A stretch of 64,000 nt of DNA, taken from NCBI GenBank assembly GCA_910574455.1, contig CAJSYZ010000003.1, positions 1,984,001 through 2,048,000 on the forward strand, given 5' to 3'. The notes under the pieces were generated by a model that did not search any database, was not told the origin of the DNA, and saw only the letters and a list, made by a program, of their open reading frames with translations. This stretch comes from Trichaptum fuscoviolaceum. Taxonomy: Eukaryota > Basidiomycota > Agaricomycetes > Hymenochaetales > Trichaptaceae. Numbering within the stretch: the stretch's first letter is position 1; every line of letters begins with the position of its first letter. A program made the translations under genes and the position numbers. Shown one piece after another: positions 46,119 through 58,860 of the stretch.

Positions 46119-47474
46119 TGACTGGGCTCTCAAATTATATTATTATCACTTGGGCACTAATTAGTTTTGCAGCACAGTTTAACTTCCCAACGCAAGTATG
46201 ACTACATGATGATCGTGATGCGAATACTCCTCCCGTCACATCCATAATGTCCAACAATATTGGTCCGCTTTGTGATCAATCTGAATGTCAGAAGGCTTGG
46301 GTTCTGTTGATGAAAACATCGACGCTCATTCATCGCAGGAATCACTGATAAATGCTCTACGGAATCGACCTCTACGATGGCGACAATAGTGGGTTAAGCA
46401 TGGAAAGGCCCCGGAGAAGAACTCGGCAAGGGACTTGGGATTCGTTCTCTACAACTCGAAACCCTCGCTTGTATCTGCTAATACGTCGACTTCGCCCAGC
46501 TTTGGCGGTGCCGGTCGAACTTCGCACTTATTTGTCACTGCTATCGGTACCAGACGAGAGAGGTGACTGAGTCACCTAACTAATCATCTAGTTTGGACCC
46601 GATGGGCTTGTCATCCGTTTGTTCCCGCTACCCCTAGCGGGTTCTAAAGGCGTACTGATTGTCACTTTTTTCAGTCAAAACCTTATTTATCACGTGAATG
46701 TCATGTGCCTTTAGTCTAGGCCGGCCTTTCGGTAAATACAAAGTGCCGAACTTAGGTTCACTTACAAGTTACTTAAATTGCTTACAATGGATGCATTAAG
46801 TTAATTAAGTTTACTTAAGTCCAATTGAGCTCAAATAGCACAGTCTCCGTATCCGGGTTCAAGTTGCGCGAGCGAAGCGAGCGCGGCGGACAAGGATGCC
46901 ACACAGATTCATTTTCACATATAATATCTTGTATAAATTATAATCACTAAATTGGTACTTACAACTTACTTATATTATTTACAATGTATGGTCTCTGTGC
47001 GACTCGGTGTCCGAGAACGGGGGCGCGAGCAAAGCGAGCGCGCCGGACGAGGACGCGGACGGCCTCCTTTCATTTGCATAAAAAAGATTCTATTAACTTA
47101 TAATCATTGTCACATATGTATATATAAGAAATTTATACATTCTAAAATGTAATAGAACTACCCAACATTGGTAGCGGGCTCTGCTGTGCACCCACAGCGT
47201 TCGCAAATAATAACCGGAGCTGAGTTCTCACAAGCTACGTATCTTTGGTGCACACCAGCTTATGCAATCATTTCGTTACTTAGAACGTTCCTCACTGTTT
47301 CATCGAGTTTGGATATACTTGAACATGTAAATGCATTGATGCCTCATAGGTTCGTATGAGGCAGCAACAAAAAAACTCATCCGAAAATGTGCTCAGAACC
47401 TACAGCCTCAGGCCAGGATAACAATCATGGTGGTCTTATACTATACATAACACCTATACATAACATAAACACGT
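46119..47474. other. Intergenic, AT-rich, with repeats
   Basis: Between the 3' ends of BST1 and the M28 peptidase gene. The first 600 bp holds no convincing frame. From 46740 to 47150 there is an imperfect two-copy repeat. The frames at 46352-46570 and 47168-47359 have no motif. Confidence 0.5.
46761..47150. repeat. Imperfect tandem duplication with a GC-rich core
   Basis: Two related units begin CTTACAAGTTACTTA (46761) and CTTACAACTTACTTA (46958). Each then has TTACAATG, and a GC-rich core with GCGAGC...AAGCGAGCGCG (46868 and 47029), GGACAAGGATGCC or GGACGAGGACGCG, TTCATTT and AT-rich TATAATCA. The units differ by indels, so the period is not constant. Confidence 0.6.
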
Positions 47475-50400
47475 CTACACAGTGATCATGGAGGCAAGAC
47501 GATCAATTAGAGTCTCCAATCGCTCCACTTCATATTTCGCGAGCGTCGAGTTTTTGTCAATAGTCAGAGCCTCGGTAAGCGCTGGGAATGTGGTTGCTCC
47601 GTAACCTAAGAAGTGAGCCCATTAATCACTAAGGATATGTTAAATGTGTGATGTCTAAACTCACCCAGGTATTTACCTGGGGCCACGCCCAGGTGCTTAT
47701 ACCATTCTCTGTCTTTAATACCCTCTTTCGATATGAACCCGCGCTCGAACGAAGACAGTTTCTTGTTAACAGCCTGCACTCGTTTCGCCGCTTTGATGAA
47801 TTTGCGAATCGTCCCGTCCTTCCTAAAGTGACCGAACGGACGTCCCGAATGGCTATGTTCAGAGGGAAGTAAGAAATCCAGCTCGCCGTGATGCTCCTCA
47901 TCATAGCTATCCAGTTCACGATCGTCTAATTCTGGATTGACATGCATCTTCGGAAGCACCTTCTCGAATCGACCCCGCTTGTTGCAGTGCTCACGTAGGT
48001 CATCGCTTCCCCCAAGACTCCTAAACCACGAGCGGATTTGCTTCCAATAGCTTTCGCTTTCTTCCATACATAGTTTCTCAATGTCACGGGCCTTGGCAGC
48101 AATCTGCTGTATCTTTTCAAGGAGTTTTTTGAACTCCGACTCCGCAACCTGTTTCTCTCCATCCAAAGCGATACTTGCCTTCTGCAAGCTCTTAATTGTT
48201 CCTCGAAGAGACGAGAAGTCGACGCTCGAAAGTGAAGAAGACGCAATGTTTTCGACTCTAAAGATGTAGATATTTGGTCAGCGGCTATCGGGCGCACGCA
48301 CCGCCGATACGTACTCATCAAGATAGTCATCAAGCTCCAGAGCATACTGAGTCGTGTTTATGGGCAGGACAATAGCATCTGCAAACCGAAGAGAAAGCAG
48401 ACCGAATTGCTTAGCGACAGCCACCTAAAGGGCATACATCAGTATCTGTAGCATTTGTCGGATATGGAATTCATGGCGTACGTGTCTATGGAAGCCGGGG
48501 TCTGCGTACAGCTCCTGCCATCTCTGAGAATCATAAATCGAATGATAATGATAAGGAGCATCGTAGGGTGTGCTCGCAAAGGACTGGTCACAACTAGCAA
48601 CCTGGCCAGTACATTAAACATCCCTCATTCGAACAACGGTGTTCAAACACCAATCCAAGCATTGCTACTCACTCCAATTCTTTGCAAAAACACTGTGAAG
48701 TCGCTTCCGGAACCCATCGGCATAACACCCGTGAATGCAGAACCTTTTCTTGATTGAGTTGCATTGTACATTGCGTTGAATGCAACGTCAATTTCCCCTT
48801 CATATGGCCCTATGTCTTTCCCAGCATCCCACAACGATTTACCGGACTTGGTCGGATGTGGAACTTCTTTCGCTGTCTTCACTATCAAAGGTGCAAGGGC
48901 AGGAGAGGCAGCAGAGACCCATCGTGATCCAGATACGGATACGTCTATAAGAAAAGTATTAGTGTGCGTGACTAAAAGAGGACGAAGGCGATTGAATCAA
49001 CCTACCAACATTGAGATATACCACTGCGTGTTCAGCGATCCATTCTGTAAAATCCTCACCCCATTCAGTGCTGCCAATCAGACCGTACTATAGGAAATTT
49101 CAACGTCAAATATTGATACCAATTCTCAGGAATGACAAATAGACCTCCTCTGCATCCCAGCTGGCAAACAAAATAGTCCGAAGCGGTCTCCATCCTGACC
49201 TGAGCAAGGCGCCAAATCCGCGTATGACTTCGTGAAGAGAAACGGTTCCAGAAGTCGGGTCTGCCGCTCCCATAACCCATGCTACATGAAGAAGAATTAG
49301 GCCGAAAATAAAAATATACCAGTGGCAATTGGGATCATACCGTCGCGATGGTTTCCAACGATCACCACCTCGTCTCTTATGTGGCCAGGGATGACGGCCA
49401 TTGTGTTCCAGATTGGAGTAACCTTTGTGTCAACTAAAACAGATTAGTATTAGACATAAATTCAGCTCAAGATATGTATGCATACCATGGTTCACCAACT
49501 TTATTACTGTAGAGCTAGCTCTCCCAGAGAGCGATCCAACTCTCGCCGCGTCTCCGATCTCTTCCAGCAGTCTCTCGGCGGTCCTCCAAGAAATCGGTAG
49601 GCTCGGAATGGAGGGAATATTACTACCCTCAGTACGTGTGGAGTTTTCGTAAGCCGGGTAGCCAGGTGTCGTTGGGTCTCCGGGGTAAATGGACAGGAAC
49701 TGCACGGATCCACGCTCTACCGACGAAGGGTTGCGTGCGGGCCCGTGTGGGTACGGAGCGTATCCGTTCTCAACAGTTACAGCACCGTCGTCTCTCGGGT
49801 CCGTATAAATCAGAACACCCGCTGCGCCCAGTTCTTGTGCGCCTTTGATCTGAAGAATGGTATTGGAATTGGCGAGTGCGGGATATGGCGCTGAAGCGAA
49901 CGTACTTTCAAACCACGGAATATAGCACCGTAGCGCACAATGACTATCTTGCCCGACAAATCTGCTCCCGCCTCGACAAGCTCATCGTAATCTTCCTTCG
50001 TACCATAGTTCGCATATACCAGCTTGCCCTCCACTTCACCGCCCCGACTTAGCCCATGGAACGTCGGGACAGCATCTCTGTATTCAGCAGCTTCCCTATC
50101 CAATGGATCCCAATCTTCTTCCAGGTCCGCAGCCCACAGCACCCCACCATCGTCATCTAAGATCTCCAGTCTCCGGTCAAGCGGCGTGTTCATTACGGGG
50201 TAGTAAACATCTATCCATGCTTTAGGTTTTGAGTAGTGAGGGATATTCAGCGTTGCGTTGCGTGACTCGGGAGTACCTGCAGAGAATATAGGTTCGTCTT
50301 CAGGGTGCGGAATACCGAACTGCGTTTGAAAGAGTTCTAGTAAAACTTTCGCATCTTCAAAGTCTTCTACCGAGCCTGCAAGATGCGGGTGCGTCGCGTA

Positions 50401-50840
50401 CTTGCGTGAAGCGTCAATGGCACTCTTAGATGAAGGTATGCTCCTAATGCATATTCAGATACTGAAGCAAAGATAAACATAAGATAAGATACGTACAAGA
50501 ACAGCTTCTCGGTCTTATTATGGTCTAACGCCGTGCTCAAGCAGTCGAAGCTATTCTCATCGCCAGCCGGGTAGTCTTCAATCATGCGCTGCAAGAACTC
50601 AAAGTCCTTCTCATTCCTGCGCAATATTGCCACCCTGATGAAGATGAGAAGAAACACAACATATCCAAGCCTAAGCCAGATGCGAGCTCGACGGGAAAGC
50701 TTTCGGCGGCGACAGGGCTTATTCTTGGGCGACGACCTGGCGCTCGGTGGTGTGGATGATTCTTCTGGCTCATCGCGCTCGTCGTATGCGGGCGGGTCGT
50801 CTGCCCTGATTTGCTTCTCGACGTCGAGAATGACGACCAT
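47475..50840 (-). CDS. M28 zinc metallopeptidase, glutamate carboxypeptidase II-like, membrane-bound
   Basis: Eleven exons (50497-50840, 49906-50443, 49486-49849, 49341-49433, 49145-49281, 49006-49087, 48673-48944, 48482-48601, 48315-48424, 47665-48257, 47475-47605) sum to 2784 nt, 927 residues, all phases closing. A cytoplasmic N terminus with PPAYDE is followed by one transmembrane segment ([14 protein letters not shown]), a protease-associated domain, and the M28 domain. The metal ligands are visible as GNHRD, ADPTSGT, DAEEYG, LNVDVS and [10 protein letters not shown] helical dimerisation domain ends the chain. Fungal members of this family (related to human FOLH1/transferrin receptor) are vacuolar or surface carboxypeptidases; the substrate is unknown. 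Confidence 0.93.
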
Positions 50841-51322
50841 GATGGTCGTTCAAGTTGTTAGTCAGGCCGACAATGCGCAGTCCCTTTCCTATCGGCTCAG
50901 GATGCAGGGTCGTCGCGAGATCGGAGCGGTCAATATGTTCAAGTTTGTGGGTCCGAATTCACTGGAAATAGGCAATTTGAATTTGCAAGCATCCTGAATA
51001 GTATCTGAGAACGAGGACGACGAAGGAAAGTAGTTGAGAGAAACACTCTAAGCACAAAAGACAGAAGAAATATCATCTTCGGTGCAACTTTGATGCTGAT
51101 CCTCTAGTACCGTACGTTTGGAACACTCAGAGTTCGTTCACAACGATTCAAGCAAGTTAAATCGCTACTCTAATCATTAACTCGCACAAGCAATAGTTCC
51201 AGTCAACCAACACCCGCAATTGTGGTACATATCATACAATGTAGTGCACATACAAAGACAGCGGCATCCTAACAAAATATGCCTGGAGCTAGGAATATCT
51301 CAGGCTTCCTTTACCTGCTACG

Positions 51323-52707
51323 TCAACAACAGTCCTCATCATCCTCATCCCAGATACCGTATATGCCCGGGGTGCGCCAGAATCCCTGATGCATGCACAT
51401 ATTAGCATATATGTACCTACATGAATTTGTTGATGAAGTAATTACTCACCCAGTATGAGCAAGCTTTAGGGCTATGATGTTTTACCCCGGATATGGTGTT
51501 GGGAGTTGTGCTGCACATAACATATCCGTCGTCCTGACGTCGAAGTCCTTCGAGGCGTGCATGGAATCTCTGAAACATATTCACTCGTTTGTCAGCTTTT
51601 AAATCGTTCACTCCAAAATTAGAGCCTGTCTGACTCACACGTTTACCAGTTCCAGTACCTTGACACCCCTAACATATGCCAGTGTTTAGTATAACTCGAG
51701 TGAAATGCATTGTAGCTTACCTCCTCTTTTAGAATATGCCAGTAAGGCTGACAAGCCACCTCACCCTCGACGATCCAATGGCCATACATTCCGTGAATAC
51801 CCTGTTTTCGACAAGATCAAGACCTCGTTCGATTACTTGTGGTAGAGCACTGAAGGTACGTACTCGGTTTTCGCATGAATACGGATTCTCGAAGATTTGG
51901 TCATGTATTACGTTGGGTGTACTGTGGCATGCCTTCTCCCAGTTCCGAAACGGAGGTAATCCCCACAATCTCGCCGAGTATTCACCTAATTTGGTGAGGT
52001 AGTGCATAAGTTCTTGATATAGTGTGTTGCATGTACATCGTTAATACTCACGTTTTCCATAGCTCGTGCAGGCATCGTGAGGTACAGGATCGGCCCAACG
52101 AATGCCAGCAGCTTGATATTCCTCCGTTTCATTAATTGACTGCGATACTACATCCGAGTCTGAATCGATCTTCAGTTTTGCCCTGACAAACTGTTGCTCA
52201 CCGCTAATGTCTAAGTCGAGACCATTTACTGTGACGTATGTGGTATTCGGAGATGCTCCTCCGTGTCCCAATCTCTGCTGTTTTCTTTGCAGTGTTTTCT
52301 CCACGCATTGTTCACGCATACGATTCATGTCGTTCAGGACGTTCGGATCCAGATATAATATATGGTCGAGGAGAAGTGCCATCAAGACAATGCATAACAC
52401 TATTAGTGCTGTGAAAACAGCTCGCCAGTTGCCACTCGAGTCTCCCCGTGTCTGGGATCGTGGAGACTGGCTTGTACCTGAGTACGAAGACGAGGTAGCG
52501 GAGGTATATTCGACTTCACTTTTTATGAGAAATTTATGCGAAATGCATAAGCTGTTCCATCCGACCTGAGATCAGATACTGATATTGTACCCACCGACAA
52601 TAGTTGATATACTGCTTCCTATAGTGTTTCGTGGTAGACTGCGAAGTATTCCGTATGAGCGGAGTACGTTCGGCAGAGTAGGGCGGCGGGGGGCCTGAAT
52701 GGTGCAT
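51323..52707 (-). CDS. Uncharacterised single-pass membrane protein, Cys/Trp-rich ectodomain
   Basis: Minus-strand, multi-exon. It begins MHHSGPPPPYSAERTPLIR (52707). Next come a short basic cytoplasmic part, a single membrane helix (AVFTALIVLCIVLMALLLDHIL near 52370-52420) and an ectodomain with ASPNTTYV, RWADPVPHDACTSYGKREY, PPFRNWEKACHSTP, RRQDDGYVMCSTTP and KACSYW. The last exon gives GFWRTPGIYGIWDEDDEDCC and a stop. The pattern CTxYxxREY...CHxTP...C..T..C..W recurs in many agaricomycete membrane proteins, from memory, without known function. The donor/acceptor choice between 52477 and 52591 is uncertain. Spaced Cys suggest disulfides in a secretory compartment. Confidence 0.7.
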
Positions 52708-53249
52708 TGCGAGATAGCTTTCGCTGGGGACGTCGCAGTACTAGGGAAACGAGGACGACTTGCAGTGCAAGGCCACCTCAAGCATTATAAGAAGAGGTAA
52801 AAAGCGCCCGCGGAGTTCAAATATATATACTGAATAGACGCCCAGTGCACGACTGGTAATGAATGGCTCTAGCCCTTCGCAATCCGTACATCAGTGACTT
52901 CTATCAAGTACTGGAATGGGCTGTGGCTCACCTGAATGACAGAGGGGAATTATGAGAAGAATCTGGGACGGTCACGGTGAGCTGTGGTACCTACATGATT
53001 TATTTAGCAAACAAAGCTCTTCCGACAGACCGACCGACAGTTCTTGACATCTAAGAAGATAGAGCCGGAGTTTCGATAATATGCACTAAGCCGTAGTATG
53101 TATGGTTGAATGAGAGATAAATGTAACTTCAACTTGAACACTGACCTCGGAAGATCGTTACCGGCGGTGTGCCAGTCTCGGCATACTATGTGGGAAACTA
53201 TTTCCACGAACACTGGCAACACAAGCCATAGCAGAAAGGCAATTATTCC

Positions 53250-53834
53250 TTGGCGAACATCTCGAGTTTGTGTTTTCACCTTCCTTCCGCCATGCTCACA
53301 AATGCCCTGAGTAAAAATCTGCGAGTACCACGCCAGCTGGTATGTCGATCTCAGCGACAGGCGCGCGCCCAGTCAACAATGCAAGCATCTTCAAGTCAAT
53401 CTACTTCTGCTTCCCCTTCGAAAGCACAACAACAAGCCTACCTTACCTCCGACCGAAAACGCGACCTAATCTCCATCTACCACCAGTGCGAGAAATTCGT
53501 GACATACGAAAACCTCTCGGGCTACATTGATAAGGAATTCACTTTTACCCCGAGAACCAAGCGGCCGGAACTGGAGGCAGGGCGTGCTGACCTCGAGAAC
53601 CTGCTTGCCGACCGCCGAGCGGGAGATAAGATGACTACGAACGTGGATACTTCAACCTACGGAAGGAAACCCAGCGATCACAAGACTCCGCTGCGTCAGA
53701 TGCGTGAGAGAAGGGAACAGAGGTTGAAGGCAGTTTTGTATGGCATGGATGAGTCGATGAAGACTGGCTTGGAGGCGGTAAAAGAATTTCGGGCGACAGA
53801 AGAGGCTCATGGAAAGACCTCACGGCGTAGGTGA
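53250..53834 (+). CDS. Small basic protein, probably mitochondrial, unknown function
   Basis: Single exon, 194 residues from the first ATG; the ATG at 53292 (MLTNALSKNLRVPRQL) gives a more typical mitochondrial presequence rich in Arg, Leu and Ser and may be the true start. After a Ser/Gln-rich linker come RKRDLISIYHQCEKFVTYENL, GYIDKEF, and a highly charged C terminus (RQMRERREQRLKAVLYG, ending GKTSRRR). I do not recognise the family; the size, charge and presequence would suit a mitochondrial ribosome- or translation-associated protein, but that is inference only. Confidence 0.6.
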   Translation: MANISSLCFHLPSAMLTNALSKNLRVPRQLVCRSQRQARAQSTMQASSSQSTSASPSKAQQQAYLTSDRKRDLISIYHQCEKFVTYENLSGYIDKEFTFTPRTKRPELEAGRADLENLLADRRAGDKMTTNVDTSTYGRKPSDHKTPLRQMRERREQRLKAVLYGMDESMKTGLEAVKEFRATEEAHGKTSRRR

Positions 53835-56707
53835 GCATTGGAAATCTTTGGCTCAAATCCTAAAGTTATTGAACGAACTTCATGCGGCTTCGCAGCAATT
53901 GATCTTTTGCAGTTCATCGGCTTGAGAACCTGGCATAGTATAGCCATAATGTTCCTCCCGAATAACTTGACATTCGAAATATGACTATACCCGACTTGAG
54001 CGGACGTTGCAAGTGACGTTCTCATTGCCATTACGGCGATAAAGCAGGAGAGATGAAAGTGCTGCAAAAAGTTGGTTCGGTGCGTTTGCCATCGGACTGG
54101 GTCTTGTCTCATCCGTGTTTTGAGAGCTGCTACTCATTACTCTATTTCGAAGTACCTACAATTGTGCTCAAAGGGAATGATTCCGGAACGCTTCCTCATG
54201 TTAAGAAGCCCTTGCATTGACGGACGGGGAGCTCACCTTTAAACCAATATCCAGGAACATCAACACATGCAAACCACTTCATCGAAAATGATGACCACGC
54301 ATATCTTGCCAGTCTTATTTTCTACTCGATGTGTCCGCTGTCAAGTGCCTGGATAGACTGAGACTTCCTGCCAAGCATCTCTATTTCGATACACCAGTAT
54401 AGTCCAACAAGACTCGAACATGTTCCGCACTTCGACCGCCAATGGCACAAATTCCTCCTCTGGCTTACTACTACTTAGCAGGTCTCTCCAAAACTGGTGG
54501 ATTTATGGAATCAAAAGATATCCTGGGTGTAATTCACCGACTTCTTCCATGATTGTTTCCATCCGACGGATAGCTCGCTACATGTCTTCAATGGGTTGCA
54601 GGGTCCCCTACGATGATGAAGGATACTGTTTGATGCGCCCACTCACGCTTCAATGTCTTACCCAATGGTGAGTATTCCTTGGAAAACGAGCCCACCGATG
54701 TATCCCCTCTGACCCAACCTCAAGACACGCAGCCCTGCTTCGCTCAGTTCGCCTATACCACGGTTGGCTATCCTTTCAGTTAATCTAATACACCCGCAGC
54801 CCTGCATCGCCAGCTTCTTATCAAGCGATAGTGCTTCTTGATGGCTATAAACACTCCATTGTTCTGTTTCCCTCAGAGCTGGCTAAACATGAACCCTTGC
54901 TATTGCTGACTGCGTACCGGCATTACTGCGGAACTCACCTCAAGGTGCGAGTGTCTGGAACGGCCAGTGTCAGGATCGCCCCTGCATGAGCGTTGTGCTT
55001 TTCTCTCTTTCCGAATATTTTATTCAAATAGCAACGGAAGTGCGTGGGTCCGCCGCGTTTACTCTCGTGATACGGTTTCACCGCCTACATTCTCCTTGGC
55101 GCTCACACAGGAATGCGTTGAAGCTTTGCGTGGGTGTCCACCGATCATGGTGCAGATCATACGATGGGAAATACTGCGGACACCTGACATAGCCGAAAGC
55201 ACTTCGACCCGATGTTGATATAGGAAAACACGGTACTTTTGTCGTTCCCCCACTCGCTCTCGTCAACCCATCTTCAGCAACAAATAGCCCAGTAGTCTCT
55301 GATAACATGGTGGCGAGGGGGTTTAGTTGGTGCCGATGTAGCGAAGTAGATGGCGGCATCTGTCAAATGCATGATCAGTAAGAGCGTCGAGTACTAATAG
55401 GTGATGTGCCTATGTCCAGCGCTGGCCATATGATACGAATAACAACTTGCACAGAATACGCATGCTCTCGGCACTGCCTCTCCGCCTCACGCACACTTAT
55501 ACAGGGATCCGTTTTTAGTCTGGACTCTCAAACGGAGCGCACACACGACACCAGAGGAGGCGGTGGTACTTAGTGTGTAACCGGGAAACATTGCAATTTT
55601 TCCTTATCGTGTTACGATCAACCGTTCGTGCCGGTGTGGTATCAAGCAAGACAACAAAGATGCCCGGGGTCTGACAACACACAAATATTCTGAATCTCTC
55701 CAACTTCCAATTATACTGATACCCCGCACATTTCGGTCTCTTAATACACTATCTGGAAAGTTTGTTAGGACATTCGTATTCTACTAAAGGATCGCTCAAA
55801 TGTGCCATCTATAATCAATCTTTTCTGCTCGAAGCGATAGACTTCCCAGACGGTCAGAAGTACCCCGGATAGCGGGCTAGCCCGAGAGCTCACCGGTAGC
55901 ATTGAACAAAGCAATCTTCAAACATATTTCTCGGTAATTCGTGTGGTGGATTTGAGTCGGCCAGACGCTGATCGCCTCCTTGAATACCCTCCCGAAAATC
56001 AGCTTCGTCGCAGGGAAGTTAGCTACCCTTTCCTCTTCTTACATGTATGTACTTTGAGATTCTCGGATGTCTTTCCAAGGGCAATGTTCGCATCGGCAAC
56101 TAGTGATGCTCTAAGGATAGACTGATCTAAAAGTGATGCAGTCCAGTGTCGGGCTTTCCTTAGACAGATGGTGAGGCGATTAACCGAGCTAGATTTTGGA
56201 GAATCTCGATGGAAACACAGGCAAGCAGCTGCCGGCGTGAGACACTCAGCATTTGATAACCTGAGACATTGGAGATATATTGACAATATTGTGGGCTTTG
56301 TCTCTATATCCTTCTGCACAAAGTATGCTTTCATACGACAATTCGTAGCCTAGCGCAAGCCACTGATTGACGGTAGCAAGGGAAGCTATGTATTTCAGCA
56401 GTGGCAGGTACGGTCTTTGTCCGGCTGTAGCCTGAGCTCGGGTCCCTGAGAATCACACCTGTTTTTCTATTTATAGTAAGATGTATTGAAACAGGATATT
56501 TTATATACATACAAAAGCTGAGTCCCGGGCAGCACGAATCAACTTCTCTCCCTCTTTCTCCTCCTCATTCTCACCACTATTCTTTTCTTTCTTGTGTCCT
56601 CCGTTGTGCAAAGAAAGTTAAGAAACGAAAGGCGGCAACAACCTTTAGACATGCGACGTCCGTGTCGTTCTGCACGATCATTTTAAGCTTCGAAGACGTT
56701 CGGACGC
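53835..56707. other. Intergenic, no gene recognised
   Basis: Nearly 2.9 kb without a convincing gene. Frames at 54420-54671, 54967-55218, 55943-56125 and 56023-56334 overlap others or lack any motif, and I could not join them with splice sites. It may contain decayed sequence or a non-coding gene that I cannot see. Confidence 0.45.
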
Positions 56708-57587
56708 ATGCATTGGCGTGCGCTAAGCGCACTTTGGCTTCTCTTGCTTATTTCTACGTATGTCTCGCTTTTTTCGACGGCTGCGAACTTTCCTGGAAGC
56801 CTAGGATTACGGACTAAAATTATGAAATTTCTACAGGCTTGGTACAGCTCACAACGTCTCGCTTACGAGCATTACGACGGTTCTTACCACTTCTATCACC
56901 GATGGGAGGAAAGCTGCTGGGGAGGCGACAAGATTACTGCCGACAGATGTGCTCGCTGTGGCATCCGCAAAAGATGGCGATGCAACGGATGACAGTGGGT
57001 CACCTACTATCCTCACCACATCAATCCGAACGACGGCGACGGCGAGCGTCACACACAAGCCTCAAATCATCTCCACCGCAGTCGGCGGCGCCCACCCGCA
57101 CACGGGCGTTGTCAGTCACACGCGCACTCTCACCTCCGCGAACTCTACGAAGACGCACGTCTTCTCCTTCCACCCGCACACGCAGCCGACCGCCAGGCCC
57201 CTCCCTCCCGCTTCGCCAGATCCGGACACGACAGACTCCGACTCTCGTATGCACCAGAGTGCAGTTGCGATCGTCTTTGAGGTCATTGGCGGACTCGCGG
57301 GCCTACTTCTCTTGTGCTGTTGCACGCGGTGCATCATTAACTACAAGCGTACGCCTCGGCGAGACCGCATTGCTGCCGTCGTGGATCGGCATTTGTTGGA
57401 AAGAGAGCTCGCGGAGATGGAGGAGGCCCGTCCGCGTATATTCCGAGCTGAAGTCGTCGTGCCTCCCCCGCCTCCTTACCAGCGTGCGCCGGACTATGAT
57501 GAGGTTGTCCGGGGACACTCGCCAGGTTCAAGTTCAAGTTCAGGTTCGGAGACGGAGACGGAGGCGGAGACACACCGACCGCCATAA
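56708..57587 (+). CDS. Ser/Thr-rich single-pass membrane protein
   Basis: Two exons (56708-56757 and 56837-57587) give 266 residues, in frame. A signal peptide (MHWRALSALWLLLLIST) is followed by a long Ser/Thr/His/Pro-rich ectodomain, probably O-glycosylated. Then come one membrane helix (AVAIVFEVIGGLAGLLLLCCC) with a Cys cluster at its inner edge, and a basic then acidic cytoplasmic tail with PPPPPYQRAPDYDEV. The layout is like fungal surface sensors and Mid2/Skg6-type proteins, but no specific family is recognised. The PPxY-like motif could bind a Rsp5-type ubiquitin ligase (inference). Confidence 0.75.
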
Positions 57588-58232
57588 CGTGCATGGCTCT
57601 TCAGCGCCCACCGGCTTGTACCCTTGTTTTACGACACGACCCGCCTGATCGGACTGTATTATCATATCAATATGGGAGAGGAGGAAGGATAGATGGACTG
57701 ATTTCTTGGACTCTATACTCTATCGGACGCAAAAGAAAGGGCATGTACGCGCGCGCGCCTCGTTGCTCAGTAGCACAGGGCAGATGATGTACATCACTTC
57801 ACTTTACCTCGTACTCCTGACGCTCAACAGTTTTGTTCCTTGCATTCTAACTAATCTGGCCCTCACGGAGATATGGGGACATGATTGACGCTGTATATAC
57901 ACCATCGCACACATTCGACATCTTGCTGTTTATCATCTATTCGTAGACTCGCTTTACATGCTCCATTCTTTGCTTGTTGTCTCTTCGTATACACATTGAC
58001 TAATTGTAAAAATATTGTTCTTCTTGAAGTCCTGAAGCGTCAAAGTCGTACGCGACTACTACGATGTATGTACATTGCTATAAGATCTAATGAATCCGGG
58101 CTGCTTTTATACAATAGTACGGTGGGTATACATTATATAGTCACGGTCACGGCACTCACTTGTCTGTCACGAACAAATGTCACGCTGTACTACCGGTGTG
58201 CTTTTTTCCCTACTGTATTCTTGCCTTTCATC

Positions 58233-58744
58233 ATGACATTGGCCGCAGAAACTCGAGCAGCGTATAGGTTGGTTCTTCGCGAGTTTGCGCGTTCGGTACG
58301 TGCTGAATCTCCCAGCTCAAAACATCGGTCACTAATAAAATTCATTTTTGCAGTCAATTCATCCTCCTGGCAAGAGGAATAAGGCTATTTCACGAAACAT
58401 TCGTGTGTTGTTCGAAGAGGCGTCAAATAGTTCTCCGTCGAGTGGAAGCTCTGACGCAAATACGAAAACGCGTAATGATAAGCTCGTTCGTGACGTCCGC
58501 AACGCCGTGACATTCCTGCGCTCATACAGGATACACAAGGTACAGTAACCCATCAACTTAGTGCGCGCTCGACAACGTAAACAGACATGTTGTACTGACG
58601 TGTTCCTTCTGGCGATAGGAACTGCTGGATAGGTACAGCCCCTTGCATGACCTGACTCAAGAGGAACGCGTGAAGGCTACAGCGAGGCGCGTAGGGCTGG
58701 ACGTACCGATAGAGGCGAAAGAGGGGCAATCCGAGGACAAATGA
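58233..58744 (+). CDS. FMC1: LYR-family mitochondrial ATP synthase assembly factor Fmc1
   Basis: Three exons (58233-58295, 58354-58539, 58619-58744) give 124 residues. The N terminus AYRLVLREFAR is a Complex-1 LYR-type motif with YRLVLRE. The C-terminal half, VTFLRSYRIHKELLDRYSPL and then EERVKATARRVGLDVP, is the pattern expected of fungal Fmc1. In yeast this mitochondrial matrix protein helps assemble the F1 sector of ATP synthase together with Atp12. No cleavable presequence is obvious, as usual for LYR proteins. The gene ends 117 bp from the 3' end of the sirtuin gene, so the two are convergent. Confidence 0.8.
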
Positions 58745-58860
58745 GTACGGACATCATAATATCATGAACACGAGGGCTTTCGAACTCGACTGCGGACGTT
58801 CGTTCACTCCGGAATATACCCCCAACTCTATCTTTTACCCTATGTTACCCCCTTCAATCG

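Noticed and set aside
54420..56353. Several 60-100-residue frames between the small mitochondrial-type gene and the Ser/Thr-rich membrane protein gene
   Set aside because: No motif, conflicting strands and no joinable splice sites.
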